Shown: positions 1 to 9,192 of the stretch, in pieces
Layout of the letters: every line of letters begins with the position of its first letter
How positions within the stretch are numbered: position 1 is the first letter of the stretch
Source: Paludibacteraceae bacterium
GTDB taxonomy: Bacteria > Bacteroidota > Bacteroidia > Bacteroidales > Paludibacteraceae
Assembly: GCA_017630395.1 (NCBI GenBank)
Contig: JAGBVI010000070.1
Coordinates: 50,382 to 114,381 of the forward strand
DNA length: 64,000 bases
Direction: 5' to 3'
Made by a program: the position numbers and the translations under genes
The notes under the pieces: model-generated
Told to the model about the DNA's origin: nothing
What the model saw: the letters and a program-made list of their open reading frames with translations, nothing else
Database searches by the model: none

Positions 1-322
1 GAGTTTTCTCTATAGGCATTCTAATTTTATGGAAGTGACTAAAAAATTATTCACATCACGAGTTTAACATTCATTTTCGCTTGCAAATATATTTATTTTA
101 TAGATATACTCAAATAGTTTAACGTTTTTTGTCTAAAAAACTGTCATTGTGTGAAATTTCTATTCGGTTCTATTGCCTAATTCTTTTATTTAGGCTTATT
201 TCTGTAAATAACGAGAAAAGATTGAAATAAAGTCACCTAAGTGAGATTTACGATAGAATACGATAAATCTTTAATTATAGAACAATCTTCTTTGTAATCG
301 ATCGGTGTACTATACCCAAACG
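1..322. other. No gene seen; AT-rich intergenic DNA
   Basis: No open frame here reads as a protein. A short inverted repeat (GCCTAA at 175-180, TTAGGC at 190-195) lies downstream of fmt on the minus strand, but no clear T-run follows it on either strand, so I do not call it a terminator. Confidence 0.5.
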
Positions 323-1294
323 TTATTCTATAACTAAACCATCTTCGATTTTAAAGCCTCTTAAAAATTCGTCGATAGCCAAGCGTTTCTTTCCCGGGAT
401 TTGTATTGATTTAATACCGATTTTTCCTCCTTGTACGGATATTTTTAAGTATTTCTTCTTGTCGGTATCTATTGCTCCTGTTTTCTCAGAGTCTGTATCA
501 TTGCAAATCTCTGTTTCATAAACCTTTGCTGCAATAGTTTCTCCTGAAGGAAGTCTTAAATTGCACCATGCTGCAGGGTAAGGGGAGAGACCTCTTACAA
601 AATTATGAATTTCTTCAGCCGTTTTATTAAAATCTATTTTACAGGTCTCTTTGAATATTTTCGGAGCTGATTTTAACTCATCTTCACTTTGGTAAAACGC
701 ACTTTGGTCAATTGTTTCTGCGCTGCCATCCAAAAGTTTGTCAACAGTTTGCGTTACCAATTTAGCTCCTAAATGCATTAATTTATCGTGTATCAATCCA
801 ACATTATCATTCGGACTGATAGCAATTCTCTCTTGTAGTATGATTTTTCCGGTATCTATTTCGTGCGTTAAAAAGAATGTGGTGATACCAGTCTCTTTTT
901 CTCCATTTATAATAGCCCAATTGATAGGAGCAGCTCCTCGGTATTGAGGTAATAATGAGGCGTGTAAATTAAATGTTCCTAATCGAGGCATCGACCATAC
1001 AACTTCAGGGAGCATTCTGAATGCAACTACGATTTGAAGGTCTGCATTCCACTCTCTCAATGCATTTAAAAATTGTTCGTCTTTTAGTTTTTCAGGTTGT
1101 AAAAGTGGAATATTTTTAGCTAAAGCATACTCTTTAACAGGTGAAAATTGTACTTTATGTCCTCGTCCCGCTTGCTTGTCCGGCATTGTGATGCATCCCA
1201 CAATATTGTAGCCGTTTTCAACCAATTCTCTTAGAGGTTCTACCGCAAAATCGGGAGTTCCCATGTACACTATTCTTAAATCCTTTTTATCCAT
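323..1294 (-). CDS. fmt: Methionyl-tRNA formyltransferase
   Basis: Transfers the formyl group from 10-formyltetrahydrofolate to the amino group of initiator methionyl-tRNA in the cytoplasm, which is needed for normal translation initiation. The 323-residue protein has the family's usual length. The N-terminal formyltransferase domain shows MGTPDFAV near residue 11, the catalytic Asn109 and His111 in FNLHASLLPQYRGAAPINW, and the catalytic Asp147 in HEIDTG. The C-terminal domain (about 205-315) carries FVRGLSPYPAAW. The ATG start gives a complete N-terminus. It reads in the same direction as nadK, with 168 bases of repeat-bearing DNA between them, so it may have its own promoter. The common partner def is not adjacent. 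Confidence 0.97.
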   Translation of the reverse strand: MDKKDLRIVYMGTPDFAVEPLRELVENGYNIVGCITMPDKQAGRGHKVQFSPVKEYALAKNIPLLQPEKLKDEQFLNALREWNADLQIVVAFRMLPEVVWSMPRLGTFNLHASLLPQYRGAAPINWAIINGEKETGITTFFLTHEIDTGKIILQERIAISPNDNVGLIHDKLMHLGAKLVTQTVDKLLDGSAETIDQSAFYQSEDELKSAPKIFKETCKIDFNKTAEEIHNFVRGLSPYPAAWCNLRLPSGETIAAKVYETEICNDTDSEKTGAIDTDKKKYLKISVQGGKIGIKSIQIPGKKRLAIDEFLRGFKIEDGLVIE

Positions 1295-1316
1295 CTGTTA
1301 CAATCTTTTATATATT

Positions 1317-1441
1317 AGGTGTATCCTATAAATTCACAGTTTTTAATTAAAAAAGTATTAGTCGCACGTTGATAATTTCCCCCAACCTTAATCAAAATGC
1401 TCTTCAAAATCCTCTCGGTCTAATTTATAGAACCCGACTTA
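1317..1441. repeat. Small inverted-repeat element, family 2
   Basis: The ends are imperfect inverted repeats built around CTATAAATT and AATTTATAG. The left half matches the nested copy at 10925-11123 (TATAAATTCAC followed by an AT stretch and TTGATAA). The right half matches the ends at 2387-2436 and 28570-28610. There is no coding capacity, so it looks like a MITE-type or palindromic intergenic repeat. Confidence 0.6.
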
Positions 1442-1462
1442 AATCGTTGCAGTGGTGTACTA

Positions 1463-2335
1463 TTATCGTTCACTCATTCCCCACATCAATTTGCTTCTTA
1501 GAGTGTCAAAAAAGTCATTATTCTCTCTTTTAACAACCTTTGTAGTAAATCCAGCCTTCTTTATTAATAGGTGAGTTTTAGAATCAAATATATTGTTTCT
1601 GCCATCAAGGGCTATTAAAAATTGGTTGTTTCTACTTTCCACTCTTAATTTTATTTCCCAATCGTCCGGTATAATGATTGGTCTTACGTTTAAACTATGA
1701 GGTGCGATTGGGGTAATGATAAAGTTGGGTGCTTGTGGTACTACGATGGGGCCTCCAACACTCATTGAGTAGGCTGTTGAGCCGGTAGAGGTTGAAATTA
1801 GTAGTCCGTCTGCTTGATATGAGTTGATGAAGACATCGTTGGCCCATGCATCTATGGTAATCATTGATGAAGAATCTCGCTTCATGACTGCAATTTCATT
1901 TAGTGCATAATTGAAATCCTTGTAGAGTTTCTCTTCTGTGTAGAGGCGTAACAATGTCCTGTCTTCTATTTTGTATTTTCCGTCCAAAATCTCTTTTACA
2001 GCCACTTCTATTTCATCTCCGGCTATATCTGCAAGAAATCCTAATCGTCCTGCATTTATTCCGATGATTGGAATATTCTTTTTTCCAATTTTTGCAGATG
2101 TTTTTATAAATGTTCCATCTCCTCCTATGCTAAAAGCCATGTCTGCTTCAAAATCTTCTCCTTCACAGAGTAACTGGTGGGGGAATGCCATGTCAATCCC
2201 TTTTTCTACTAAAAATCTACAAAAATCTTTTTCGAAATAGATGGAAACATTTCGTTTTAATAGGGAATTTACCAATTGTCTTGCGTATATGGCAATTCGG
2301 TCTTTACATTTATTTCCGAAGATTATTACTTTCAT
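1463..2335 (-). CDS. nadK: NAD kinase
   Basis: ATP-dependent phosphorylation of NAD to NADP in the cytoplasm. The 290-residue length is normal for bacterial NadK. The diagnostic GGDGT motif is at residues 71-75, followed by GINAGRLGFLADI (92-104) and the NAD-binding region YALNE and STSTGSTAYSMSVGGP. A minus-strand TATCTTTG box lies at 2359-2352, just before the ATG, giving a very short leader; no clear -33 TTG was found. The next gene upstream, rpmE2, ends in its own terminator, so nadK is probably transcribed separately. Confidence 0.97.
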   Translation of the reverse strand: MKVIIFGNKCKDRIAIYARQLVNSLLKRNVSIYFEKDFCRFLVEKGIDMAFPHQLLCEGEDFEADMAFSIGGDGTFIKTSAKIGKKNIPIIGINAGRLGFLADIAGDEIEVAVKEILDGKYKIEDRTLLRLYTEEKLYKDFNYALNEIAVMKRDSSSMITIDAWANDVFINSYQADGLLISTSTGSTAYSMSVGGPIVVPQAPNFIITPIAPHSLNVRPIIIPDDWEIKLRVESRNNQFLIALDGRNNIFDSKTHLLIKKAGFTTKVVKRENNDFFDTLRSKLMWGMSER

Positions 2336-2386
2336 TGTTTTTATTTTTTTGCAAAGATACTATTTTTATGGTAATTTTTATAGGCA

Positions 2387-2436
2387 TTTTCTATAAATTA
2401 GGTCGTGATGGTTTTGAAAATCATTTTGATAGTAGG
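2387..2436. repeat. Partial family 2 repeat end
   Basis: TTTTCTATAAATTAGGTCG followed by a GATT/TTTGAA block matches, in reverse complement, the right ends of the copies at 1317-1441 and 28422-28610. No opposite end is visible nearby, so this is a truncated copy. The rest of 2336-2628 holds no recognisable gene. Confidence 0.5.
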
Positions 2437-2570
2437 TTCGATTAAAGAAGATGTGATGCGGATATTGCAAATGAATGTGTGGAAGAGTGATATATAAAAT
2501 GAATTAAAAGTTTTTCTAAATAAGATTTATTTTTGGGTGATCTGATGAAGAGGAGAGGAGCGTCGTAGAT

Positions 2571-2602
2571 AAAATAAAAAGGGTGAGCCTGTTGACTCAC
2601 CC
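2571..2602 (-). terminator. Rho-independent terminator of rpmE2
   Basis: Arms GGGTGAG (2581-2587) and CTCACCC (2596-2602) form a 7-bp GC-rich stem with an 8-base loop. On the minus strand the stem is followed by TTTTTATTTT (rc of 2571-2580). It lies 27 bases past the rpmE2 stop codon. Confidence 0.9.
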
Positions 2603-2628
2603 TCCTGAAAATCATAACGTAGATATGA

Positions 2629-2880
2629 TTATTTTTTTCTGTTTCCGTAGCGGTTCATGAACTTATCAACACGACCTGCTGTGTCAACCATCTTAGCTTT
2701 TCCTGTGAAGAATGGGTGAGAAGAACTTGAAATTTCAAGTTTTACCAATGGTAATGTTTCACCATCAATCTCAATTGTGTCTTTTGTGTTGATTGTAGAA
2801 CGTGAGATAAATAAATCTCCGTTTGACATGTCCTTAAATGCTACAGGACGATAATTTTCGGGTTGAATCTCCTTATTCAT
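2629..2880 (-). CDS. rpmE2: 50S ribosomal protein L31 type B
   Basis: Small protein of the large ribosomal subunit. The 83-residue protein matches the type B form: it lacks the zinc-binding Cys residues of type A and carries the conserved block [23 protein letters not shown] followed by a basic tail (NRYGNRKK). The N-terminus [15 protein letters not shown] is typical of Bacteroidota L31. A minus-strand -7 type box TAATTTTG lies at 2958-2951, implying a leader of about 60 bases. It is monocistronic, with a strong terminator behind it. Confidence 0.97.
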   Translation of the reverse strand: MNKEIQPENYRPVAFKDMSNGDLFISRSTINTKDTIEIDGETLPLVKLEISSSSHPFFTGKAKMVDTAGRVDKFMNRYGNRKK

Positions 2881-3069
2881 TTTATTATTTCGTTAAATTT
2901 GTTTTTTAATTCGTTTAATTTAAATTGGTAACCTTATGCAATTGGCGGTGCAAAATTATAAAAAAAAATCGAATTGAAAAGTTATTTTTGAAAAAATCTG
3001 CAATTTATTGTAGTTATTTCTTGGGTTTGGGATGGAATTCTAAAAAAATAGAATAGTGAAAACAGGTAA

Positions 3070-3146
3070 AAAAAGTACTTCTAAGATGCCGAAAAAGAAG
3101 AGATCGAAGCTTAAAATTTTTTATAATTAAATTCAAATAGTTTCTT
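3070..3146. repeat. Fragment of family 1 inverted-repeat element
   Basis: Matches the right part of the full copy at 10805-11202: TAAGATGCCGAAAA, a purine stretch, then AATTCAAATAGTTTCTT in place of AATTTAAACAGCTTCTT. Only one end is present, so this is a decayed or truncated copy. Confidence 0.5.
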
Positions 3147-3178
3147 AAATGAGGTTGAGGTGTTTGAATAATAAATTC

Positions 3179-3209
3179 TTTGTTTTATCTCAAAAATATT
3201 CTACCTTTG
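3179..3209 (+). promoter_or_regulatory. Promoter for the cyclophilin gene
   Basis: TTTG (3179-3182), 19 bases, then TACCTTTG (3202-3209) is an exact fit to the Bacteroidota primary promoter. Transcription would start near 3216 and leave an untranslated leader of about 195 bases. That leader contains another CTATAAATTAG repeat end (about 3232-3247). Confidence 0.7.
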
Positions 3210-3410
3210 TTTCGTTTTTTAACATAGACGCTTTCTATAAATTAGAGAAAATGATTTTCGTTTGTTGTGAATCATTTTAAGAAAATTGTGCTAATAGTTG
3301 GAGTTTTACTGATTCTAAATAATCTTGGGAATAACTCTTTCTTAACCTTTCTTTTTGTACAAAGTATAATCTCTTGATTTGTTGAATTCGTCATTAAACG
3401 TGTAATTGTT

Positions 3411-4220
3411 ATGGTAAAGAAATTTTATTTGATTATTTTATTAATGGCTATGACTATGGTTGCGACAGCACAAGAAAAAGAGACTATGGTGGTTTTAACT
3501 ACTGAGTATGGAACAATGAAAATCAAGTTGTATAATGAGACTCCTCAACATCGTGATAATTTTATCAAGTTGATCGAGAAGGGATTTTATAACGACTTGT
3601 TATTTCATAGAGTGATAAAGGATTTTATGATTCAAGGTGGTGATCCCGATTCTAAAAATGCACCTGCATCTAAACAATTAGGAGCCGGAGATGTGGGTTA
3701 TACAATTCCTGCAGAGTTTGTTTATCCTAAATATTATCATAAAAAAGGTGCTTTGGCTGCTGCTCGTCAAGGGGATCAAGTGAATCCTGAAAAAAGATCT
3801 TCCGGTTGCCAATTTTACATTGTTCAAGGAAAAGTTATGAACGAAGTTGAAATTGGACAAATGGAGAAAAATATGTTGAATAAGGCGAAACAAAATCGTT
3901 TTTATCAAATGGCTGATGAACGTTCTGCTGAAATTCAAAAGTTGCGTGCCGCTCAAGATAAAGAGGGACTTATGAAGTTGCAAAATGAATTGATTGCCTT
4001 GTTGGAAAAAGAGTTTGAAGGTAAAAAGATAGAGATGCCTGCTGAGATGAAAAAAGATTATATGACTATCGGTGGAACTCCTTTCTTGGATAATGAATAT
4101 ACCGTATTTGGGGAGGTTGTTGAAGGTTTGGAGGTGATTGATGCTATTGCTGCCGTGCAAACAATGCCGGGAGATAGACCGAAGAGCGATTTAAAGATGA
4201 AAATTGAAGTTGTTAAATAA
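3411..4220 (+). CDS. Exported cyclophilin-type peptidylprolyl isomerase
   Basis: Cis-trans isomerisation of proline bonds in exported proteins. The first 21 residues are a signal peptide ending at ATAQ, so the enzyme acts in the periplasm or is exported. The cyclophilin fold starts at about residue 25. FHRVIKDFMIQGGDP (65-79) carries the catalytic Arg67, SSGCQFYIVQG supplies the Gln-Phe pair near 134, and DNEYTVFGEVVEGLEVID lies near the end. About 65 residues (roughly 141-205) of charged helical sequence interrupt the fold. Similar insertions occur in Bacteroidota cyclophilins and make the protein longer (269 aa) than the compact form. It has its own promoter and terminator. Confidence 0.93.
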   Translation: MVKKFYLIILLMAMTMVATAQEKETMVVLTTEYGTMKIKLYNETPQHRDNFIKLIEKGFYNDLLFHRVIKDFMIQGGDPDSKNAPASKQLGAGDVGYTIPAEFVYPKYYHKKGALAAARQGDQVNPEKRSSGCQFYIVQGKVMNEVEIGQMEKNMLNKAKQNRFYQMADERSAEIQKLRAAQDKEGLMKLQNELIALLEKEFEGKKIEMPAEMKKDYMTIGGTPFLDNEYTVFGEVVEGLEVIDAIAAVQTMPGDRPKSDLKMKIEVVK

Positions 4221-4342
4221 TTTTGGAGTTTTTGATGTTCGTGATGCTGCAAACTACATGATTTGTTATTTCAAGTTTAGGCAAGCAAGAATGAATTCGA
4301 AATAATTTAGATGTTGTTAGAACTGATAAATAAACAATGAAT

Positions 4343-4390
4343 AAAGAGGCTATATTGTTGAATTTCAATTATTATAGCCTCTTTGTTGTA
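4343..4390 (+). terminator. Rho-independent terminator after the cyclophilin gene
   Basis: Perfect 12-bp stem AAAGAGGCTATA (4343-4354) with TATAGCCTCTTT (4373-4384), followed by TGTTG. The symmetrical A and T flanks could let it work in both directions. Confidence 0.8.
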
Positions 4391-4403
4391 TGATAAGTCG
4401 AAA

Positions 4404-5053
4404 ATGAAAGATGAAACAATACTAAAAAACGAATGGGTAAAACGGTATGATTTAACGGCTGTTACTCAATCAAAATACTATAAAATTGTAGGTTGTTTTG
4501 CTATAGGTTTTGAACGTCGTAAGATACGAGGTGATATACATCCTATTTTGTTATCTATCCTCTGTGGGAGGAGGATGTAAAGAAGTGTTTTTGGGGTCCT
4601 TTCCTTTATCATCATATAAAGGATTCAAAAGGTTTACCTTACTATCTTTCGATATCCCAAATGTTAGAAAAGAAAGAAGAGATTTTCCTAAATGCTGAAA
4701 ACTATATAAATTTTGATTTAAGAAAAAATATTCATAAGGATACTCTTTTTAAAGTTATCAATGCATATTCTAATGAAAGATATTCTGTGCCATCAGCTCA
4801 ATATGCTACAATAGAAATGAAGGCACATATGGCAACGTTTCTAAATGATGAATCGTTGTTCGAACAAGCTATTGTAGATATGGAAATTGCGTATGCTAAA
4901 TATAATAGTATCTTTGAAAAGTATTTAGGAAAATTAGATGATTGGAAGAACAATTTGACATCTGTTTTCTCTAACCGCCAAGCAATGTTAGACAAAATCG
5001 AGGAAAATATAGCCAATGGGAAAATCAAGGCGCAAGTTGAACTGTTGCCTTGA
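4404..5053 (+). pseudogene. Frameshifted gene of unknown function
   Basis: One coding sequence appears broken near 4530. From ATG 4404 one frame reads a plausible N-terminus ending in FERRKIRG. From about 4532 the frame one base back reads YTSYFVIYPLWEED and continues to the stop at 5053. That second frame has three stops just upstream and no good start before the internal ATG at 4661, so the halves belong together. The joined product would be about 215 residues, soluble, rich in charged and aromatic residues, with no signal peptide. A one-base deletion explains the shift; a sequencing error or programmed frameshift would look the same. I do not recognise the family. Confidence 0.55.
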
Positions 5054-5164
5054 ATTTTATTGCCCCATATTTTTGGTTTTTAAGGCTCTTCTTTTGTCCT
5101 ATCCTTCTTTTGCAAAATTTAATTTAGATAAGTGCACTATCGATTCTTGAGATGAACTTTCGGT

Positions 5165-5638
5165 CTAAATTAAAGAGGTGACAAAGTAGTATAGAAAAAC
5201 AAAACATACAATCAGTTTGGCACCTGTAGTAGTGATAAATCCAATAAAGGAGCCTAATCCGCTCTTGCAAGCCAAGGCAAATTCTTTTCCACTAACTAAT
5301 TCACCTCCAATAGCTCCAATTATAGGACCCACGATTATGCCGATAGGGGGGAAGAACAATCCGGCAATCAGTCCGATGGTACTTCCTATCATACCTAATT
5401 TACTGCCACCAAATTTTTTTGTAAACCAAATTGGTAAAATATAATCGGATACTTGAACGATAATGGTGACAATCAAAAGAATTATTAATTTTTCGTTTGA
5501 AAAATTTACGGCATCAACATAGCGCATAATCAGTATTCCTACATATCCGATTGGAGGACCGGGAATGATAGGAACAAAGCAACCAGCTATCGACAAGATG
5601 ATTAATATTGCAGCTAAACAAATTAAAAAAATCTCCAT
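5165..5638 (-). CDS. DUF456 family integral membrane protein
   Basis: Function unknown. The 157-residue protein is almost entirely hydrophobic, with about four to five membrane segments and Gly/Pro-rich loops: CFVPIIPGPP near residue 20, FFPPIGIIVGPIIGAIGGEL near 95-115, and SGLGSFIGFITTTGAKL near 130. These are hallmark features of DUF456. A minus-strand TAATTTTG box at 5665-5658 sits about 20 bases before the ATG, suggesting a short-leader monocistronic transcript. It converges with the broken gene to its left. Confidence 0.85.
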   Translation of the reverse strand: MEIFLICLAAILIILSIAGCFVPIIPGPPIGYVGILIMRYVDAVNFSNEKLIILLIVTIIVQVSDYILPIWFTKKFGGSKLGMIGSTIGLIAGLFFPPIGIIVGPIIGAIGGELVSGKEFALACKSGLGSFIGFITTTGAKLIVCFVFLYYFVTSLI

Positions 5639-5721
5639 AATTCAAATAAATTTTCTCCAAAATTAGACAATTTGTTTGAATAAGAAAAAAGATAAAAAGT
5701 GAAATTTCTTTAACGATACGA

Positions 5722-5750
5722 TTGAAATACAAATGTTTTTATTAAATTTG
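5722..5750 (+). promoter_or_regulatory. Promoter for the DUF349 gene
   Basis: TTG (5722-5724), 18 bases, TAAATTTG (5743-5750) fits the Bacteroidota promoter. The start would fall near 5757, about 37 bases before the ATG at 5794. Confidence 0.7.
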
Positions 5751-5793
5751 TAATCGTAGAATTTGAGGTGAGTAAAAATTTAAATAATTTTTT

Positions 5794-7635
5794 ATGGATA
5801 AAATGGAAGAAATGGATCTTTTAAAGATTCAAAATGATGTTGAAAATCAATTAGTTGACTCTGTAGAGGAGCAGGTGTTAGACGTAGAGATGAGTGTAGA
5901 ATCTGCAGATTATAGCGATTGTACAGAGGGTGAGTTGGTGGAGAAGATGAAAGGTTTGCTAAAGAGTAACCTTGAGTCTTATGTGTCTATCAAAGGAGAT
6001 GTAGAATCTATAAAACAAAATTTTTACCGCAAATTAAAGGCGAAAAATGAGGAGTTAAAATCTGCATTTTTGGCAGATGGAGGAGAGGAAGCTGACTTTG
6101 AACCGGTGCCTAATCCGTTAGAGGATGAGTTGAAGGAGTTGTTGGCTAAGTACAAGGAGAAAAGAGCTTCTGAATTATTGCGTCAAGAGAATCAAAAGAA
6201 GGAGAATTTAGAGTCTAAAAGGCACTTGTTGGAAGAATTGAAAGTGTTGGTAGATGAAAGTAATACCGAAGATTTCGGGAAAAGAATTCCTATTTTTCAA
6301 AAAATTCAACAAGATTGGAAAGCAATCGGAGATGTTCCGGCTTCTGATTCCAATGCATTATGGAGAGAGTATCAAAATTATGTAGAGAGTTTTTATGATA
6401 ATCTCAAAATCAACAAAGAGTTACGAGACTACGATTTTAGAAAGAATTTAGAGGCGAAGAGTGAATTATGTGAACAGGCAGAGAAATTGGCCTCAGATGA
6501 GGATGTTGTTGTAGCTTTCCGAAAATTGCAGGTTTTGCATGAAAAGTGGAGGGAGATTGGTCCTGTTTCAAGAGAAAATAGAGAAGAAATTTGGAATCGT
6601 TTTAAGTCGGCTTCTACAATAGTGCATAAAAAACATCATGACTATTTTGATAAGTTGAAGGAGACTGAGATTGAAAACTTTGAAAAGAAAAAGAGTTTGT
6701 GTGAGAAATTAGAGTCGATGGATTTGTCTGAGTTGACTTCCTATAAGGCATGGCAGGAGAAGAGTGATGAGATTATAGAATTACAGAATGAGTGGAAAAA
6801 AATAGGATTTGCACCTAAGAAAGATAATGTTGCTATTTATGAACGATTTAGGGCTGCTTGTGATGAGTTTTTTAAGCAGAAGAATGATTTCTTTAAATCG
6901 ACAAAAAAAGCTTTGGTGGATAATTTAACTCGTAAGATTGCGTTGTGTGAGAAGGCTGAAGCATTAAAAGATAGTGTAGAGTGGAAGTCGGCATCGGACA
7001 AGTTGGTGTTGTTGCAAAAAGAGTGGAAACAGATTGGTGCTGTTCCAAAGAAGCAATCTGAGATTGTATGGAAACGATTTATTTCTGCATGTGATTATTT
7101 CTTTGAAAGAAAGGAGAAGGAGTTTAAATCTCAAAAAAGTGAGCAGGATGAAAATTTAGCGAAGAAAAAAGAGATAATAGAACAAATAAAATCCTTAGAG
7201 ATAGGGACAGATTCAGAGGCTGCGTTAGTAGCGTTAAAGGAGTTAACAGCGAAATGGAATCAGATTGGATTTGTTCCATTTAAAGAAAAAGATAAAATAT
7301 ATAAGGTTTATAAGTCGGCTATTGATGAGAAGTTTGATAAGTTGAACTTGGATAGAACTGCTCGCCGAATGGATGTGTATAAGGCTAATTTGCAAGATAT
7401 AGCAAATAAAGGTCAGCAAAAGTTGCAATCAGAACGGAAACGACTTCTTCGTCAGTATGAGACTTTGACGTCTGAGATAGCTACTTATGAAAATAATATT
7501 GGCTTTTTTTCCGGTTCATCAAAGAAAGCTGAAGGAATGATAAAGGATATGGAGATGAAGGTGTCTAAATTGAAGAATGAGAGAGAGGTGGTTTTGGAAA
7601 AAATCAAAATGTTAGAAGAGGCATCTGAAGCATAA
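5794..7635 (+). CDS. DUF349 repeat protein
   Basis: The 613-residue cytoplasmic protein consists of an acidic N-terminal region (1-110) followed by five DUF349 repeats of about 75 residues. Each repeat carries the pattern WK-IG-VP, then W-RF or a variant, then an aromatic-rich FF: WKAIGDVPASDSNALWREY, WREIGPVSRENREEIWNRF, WKKIGFAPKKDNVAIYERF, WKQIGAVPKKQSEIVWKRF and WNQIGFVPFKEKDKIYKVY. The C-terminus (about 535-610) is a predicted coiled coil. The family is widespread in Bacteroidota and uncharacterised in most; a nucleic-acid or ribosome-related role is only a guess. It may be cotranscribed with rluB, whose start is 96 bases downstream with no terminator between. Confidence 0.9.
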   Translation: MDKMEEMDLLKIQNDVENQLVDSVEEQVLDVEMSVESADYSDCTEGELVEKMKGLLKSNLESYVSIKGDVESIKQNFYRKLKAKNEELKSAFLADGGEEADFEPVPNPLEDELKELLAKYKEKRASELLRQENQKKENLESKRHLLEELKVLVDESNTEDFGKRIPIFQKIQQDWKAIGDVPASDSNALWREYQNYVESFYDNLKINKELRDYDFRKNLEAKSELCEQAEKLASDEDVVVAFRKLQVLHEKWREIGPVSRENREEIWNRFKSASTIVHKKHHDYFDKLKETEIENFEKKKSLCEKLESMDLSELTSYKAWQEKSDEIIELQNEWKKIGFAPKKDNVAIYERFRAACDEFFKQKNDFFKSTKKALVDNLTRKIALCEKAEALKDSVEWKSASDKLVLLQKEWKQIGAVPKKQSEIVWKRFISACDYFFERKEKEFKSQKSEQDENLAKKKEIIEQIKSLEIGTDSEAALVALKELTAKWNQIGFVPFKEKDKIYKVYKSAIDEKFDKLNLDRTARRMDVYKANLQDIANKGQQKLQSERKRLLRQYETLTSEIATYENNIGFFSGSSKKAEGMIKDMEMKVSKLKNEREVVLEKIKMLEEASEA

Positions 7636-7731
7636 GGTGAACTATATTGGTTATAGATTGTTTTGTAAAAGGTTGATAGGAGAGGTTGATAATTTAATAA
7701 AATATTTTAATTAATTAAATAAAGTAATTGT

Positions 7732-9168
7732 ATGAGACCGTTAGATGAAGAGTGGCAAGATTCCGGGAGGAATTTTGATGCAGAAAATGAAGGCGAAGTT
7801 AGAGCAAGAAAAAGTTTTAACCCTAATTTCACCTCGGAGAATAGAGTGAGATCAACGTCTCCAGATGGCGTTAAGCGTCCAAGAAGACGTGTGGGTGAGG
7901 CTCCTCGCTATAATGTAGAAGAAAGTGGTGATTATTCAAATAATCATCAGTTTAGGCCAAACAATAATGGTTATAACAATAACAGACGTTATAACAACAA
8001 TAGAGGTGGCTCTTATGGTGGAAACCATAATTATGGAAATAACAGACCTAATAATTATGGAGGAGGTTATAATCGTAATAATAATTATGGTAATAACAAC
8101 TATAATAATAATTACGGTGGAGAGCGTTTTTATGATAATGGTGATTTTGGAAATGGAGACCAAAATTCACAATATAATTCGCAAAATTATGGCACCAGAC
8201 CTCAGCAAAATGGAGGTTATCGTCAAGGCGGATATAATAATAGAGGAGGTTATAATCGTAATCCTCGTTTTAATGGTCGTGATGATAATGGTGGAAATCG
8301 CCAAGGTTTTAGACCTAATAACAATCGTCAAGGATTTGGCGGAAAAGGAGGAAATCGTCGTCCAAATAATAACAACAATAAACAAGGATTTAACAAAAAT
8401 CGCATCATTACTCGTCCTATTGAATATCGCTCAATTGTGGAGGATCCAAACGAGGAAATCCGTTTGAATAAATTTTTGTCTAATGCAGGAATTTGTTCTC
8501 GTCGCGAGGCTGATGAGTTGATAACAGCCGGTGTTGTTACTGTAAATGGTAATCCGGTTTCTGAATTGGGAACTAAGATTTTGCGTGGAGATAGAGTGAT
8601 GATTCACGATCAATTGGTATCTCCTGATAAGAGAGTTTATTTGTTGTTGAATAAACCGAAAGATTGTGTTACGACAAGTGATGATCCATTTGCAAAAACC
8701 ACAGTGATGGATTTGGTTAAGTCTGCATGTACAGAGCGTATTTATCCAGTTGGACGTTTGGATAGAAATACAACCGGTGTATTGCTATTGACCAATGATG
8801 GAGATTTAGCAGCTAAATTAACTCACCCGAAATATAACAAGAAGAAGATTTATCAAGTGGTTTTGGATAAGGAGTTGCAGCAAGAGGATTTTGACAAAAT
8901 GTTGGAGGGTATCGAGTTGGAAGATGGAGAAATCAAGGCTGATTCTTTGAATTATATTGATGAAGAGGATAAGAAGAAGGTGGGTATAGAAATTCACTCT
9001 GGTAGAAATCGTATTGTTCGTAGATTCTTTGAAGCGTTGGGATATCGTGTGTTAAGGTTGGATAGAGTCTATTTTGCCGGTTTAACTAAAAAGAATCTTC
9101 GTAGAGGTCAATGGCGTTTCTTGTCTGAAAGAGAAGTTAGTATGCTCCGTATGGGTGCATTTGAATAA
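7732..9168 (+). CDS. rluB: RluB-type rRNA pseudouridine synthase with Asn/Gly-rich N-terminal extension
   Basis: Isomerises uridine to pseudouridine in rRNA (the RluB/RsuA group modifies 23S or 16S). An S4 RNA-binding domain occupies about 243-290 (IRLNKFLSNAGICSRREADE) and the catalytic domain about 300-475. The catalytic Asp344 is in PVGRLDRNTTGVLLLTNDGDLA, and RNRIVRRFFEALGYRVLRLDR lies near the end. Residues 1-230 are a disordered tract of Asn, Gly, Arg and Tyr with runs such as NNNNNN and YNNNRRYNNN. Basic, glycine-rich extensions of this kind occur on Bacteroidota pseudouridine synthases and probably bind RNA. purA follows after 24 bases, so the two are likely cotranscribed. Confidence 0.93.
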   Translation: MRPLDEEWQDSGRNFDAENEGEVRARKSFNPNFTSENRVRSTSPDGVKRPRRRVGEAPRYNVEESGDYSNNHQFRPNNNGYNNNRRYNNNRGGSYGGNHNYGNNRPNNYGGGYNRNNNYGNNNYNNNYGGERFYDNGDFGNGDQNSQYNSQNYGTRPQQNGGYRQGGYNNRGGYNRNPRFNGRDDNGGNRQGFRPNNNRQGFGGKGGNRRPNNNNNKQGFNKNRIITRPIEYRSIVEDPNEEIRLNKFLSNAGICSRREADELITAGVVTVNGNPVSELGTKILRGDRVMIHDQLVSPDKRVYLLLNKPKDCVTTSDDPFAKTTVMDLVKSACTERIYPVGRLDRNTTGVLLLTNDGDLAAKLTHPKYNKKKIYQVVLDKELQQEDFDKMLEGIELEDGEIKADSLNYIDEEDKKKVGIEIHSGRNRIVRRFFEALGYRVLRLDRVYFAGLTKKNLRRGQWRFLSEREVSMLRMGAFE

Positions 9169-9192
9169 TATATAAATTTTTATTTATAGCTT

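Noticed and set aside
2185-2445. Plus-strand open frame across the nadK start
   Set aside because: It runs antisense into nadK and over its promoter and a repeat; composition is not protein-like.
7950-8420. Repetitive DNA considered as a CRISPR-like array
   Set aside because: Repeats are codon-scale and irregular, in frame with rluB, with no spacer structure. No CRISPR array was seen anywhere in the window.
7925-8467. Long open frames on both strands within the rluB N-terminal region
   Set aside because: They are Ile/Val-rich shadows of the Asn/Gly codon repeats; the rluB frame continues into a conserved enzyme.
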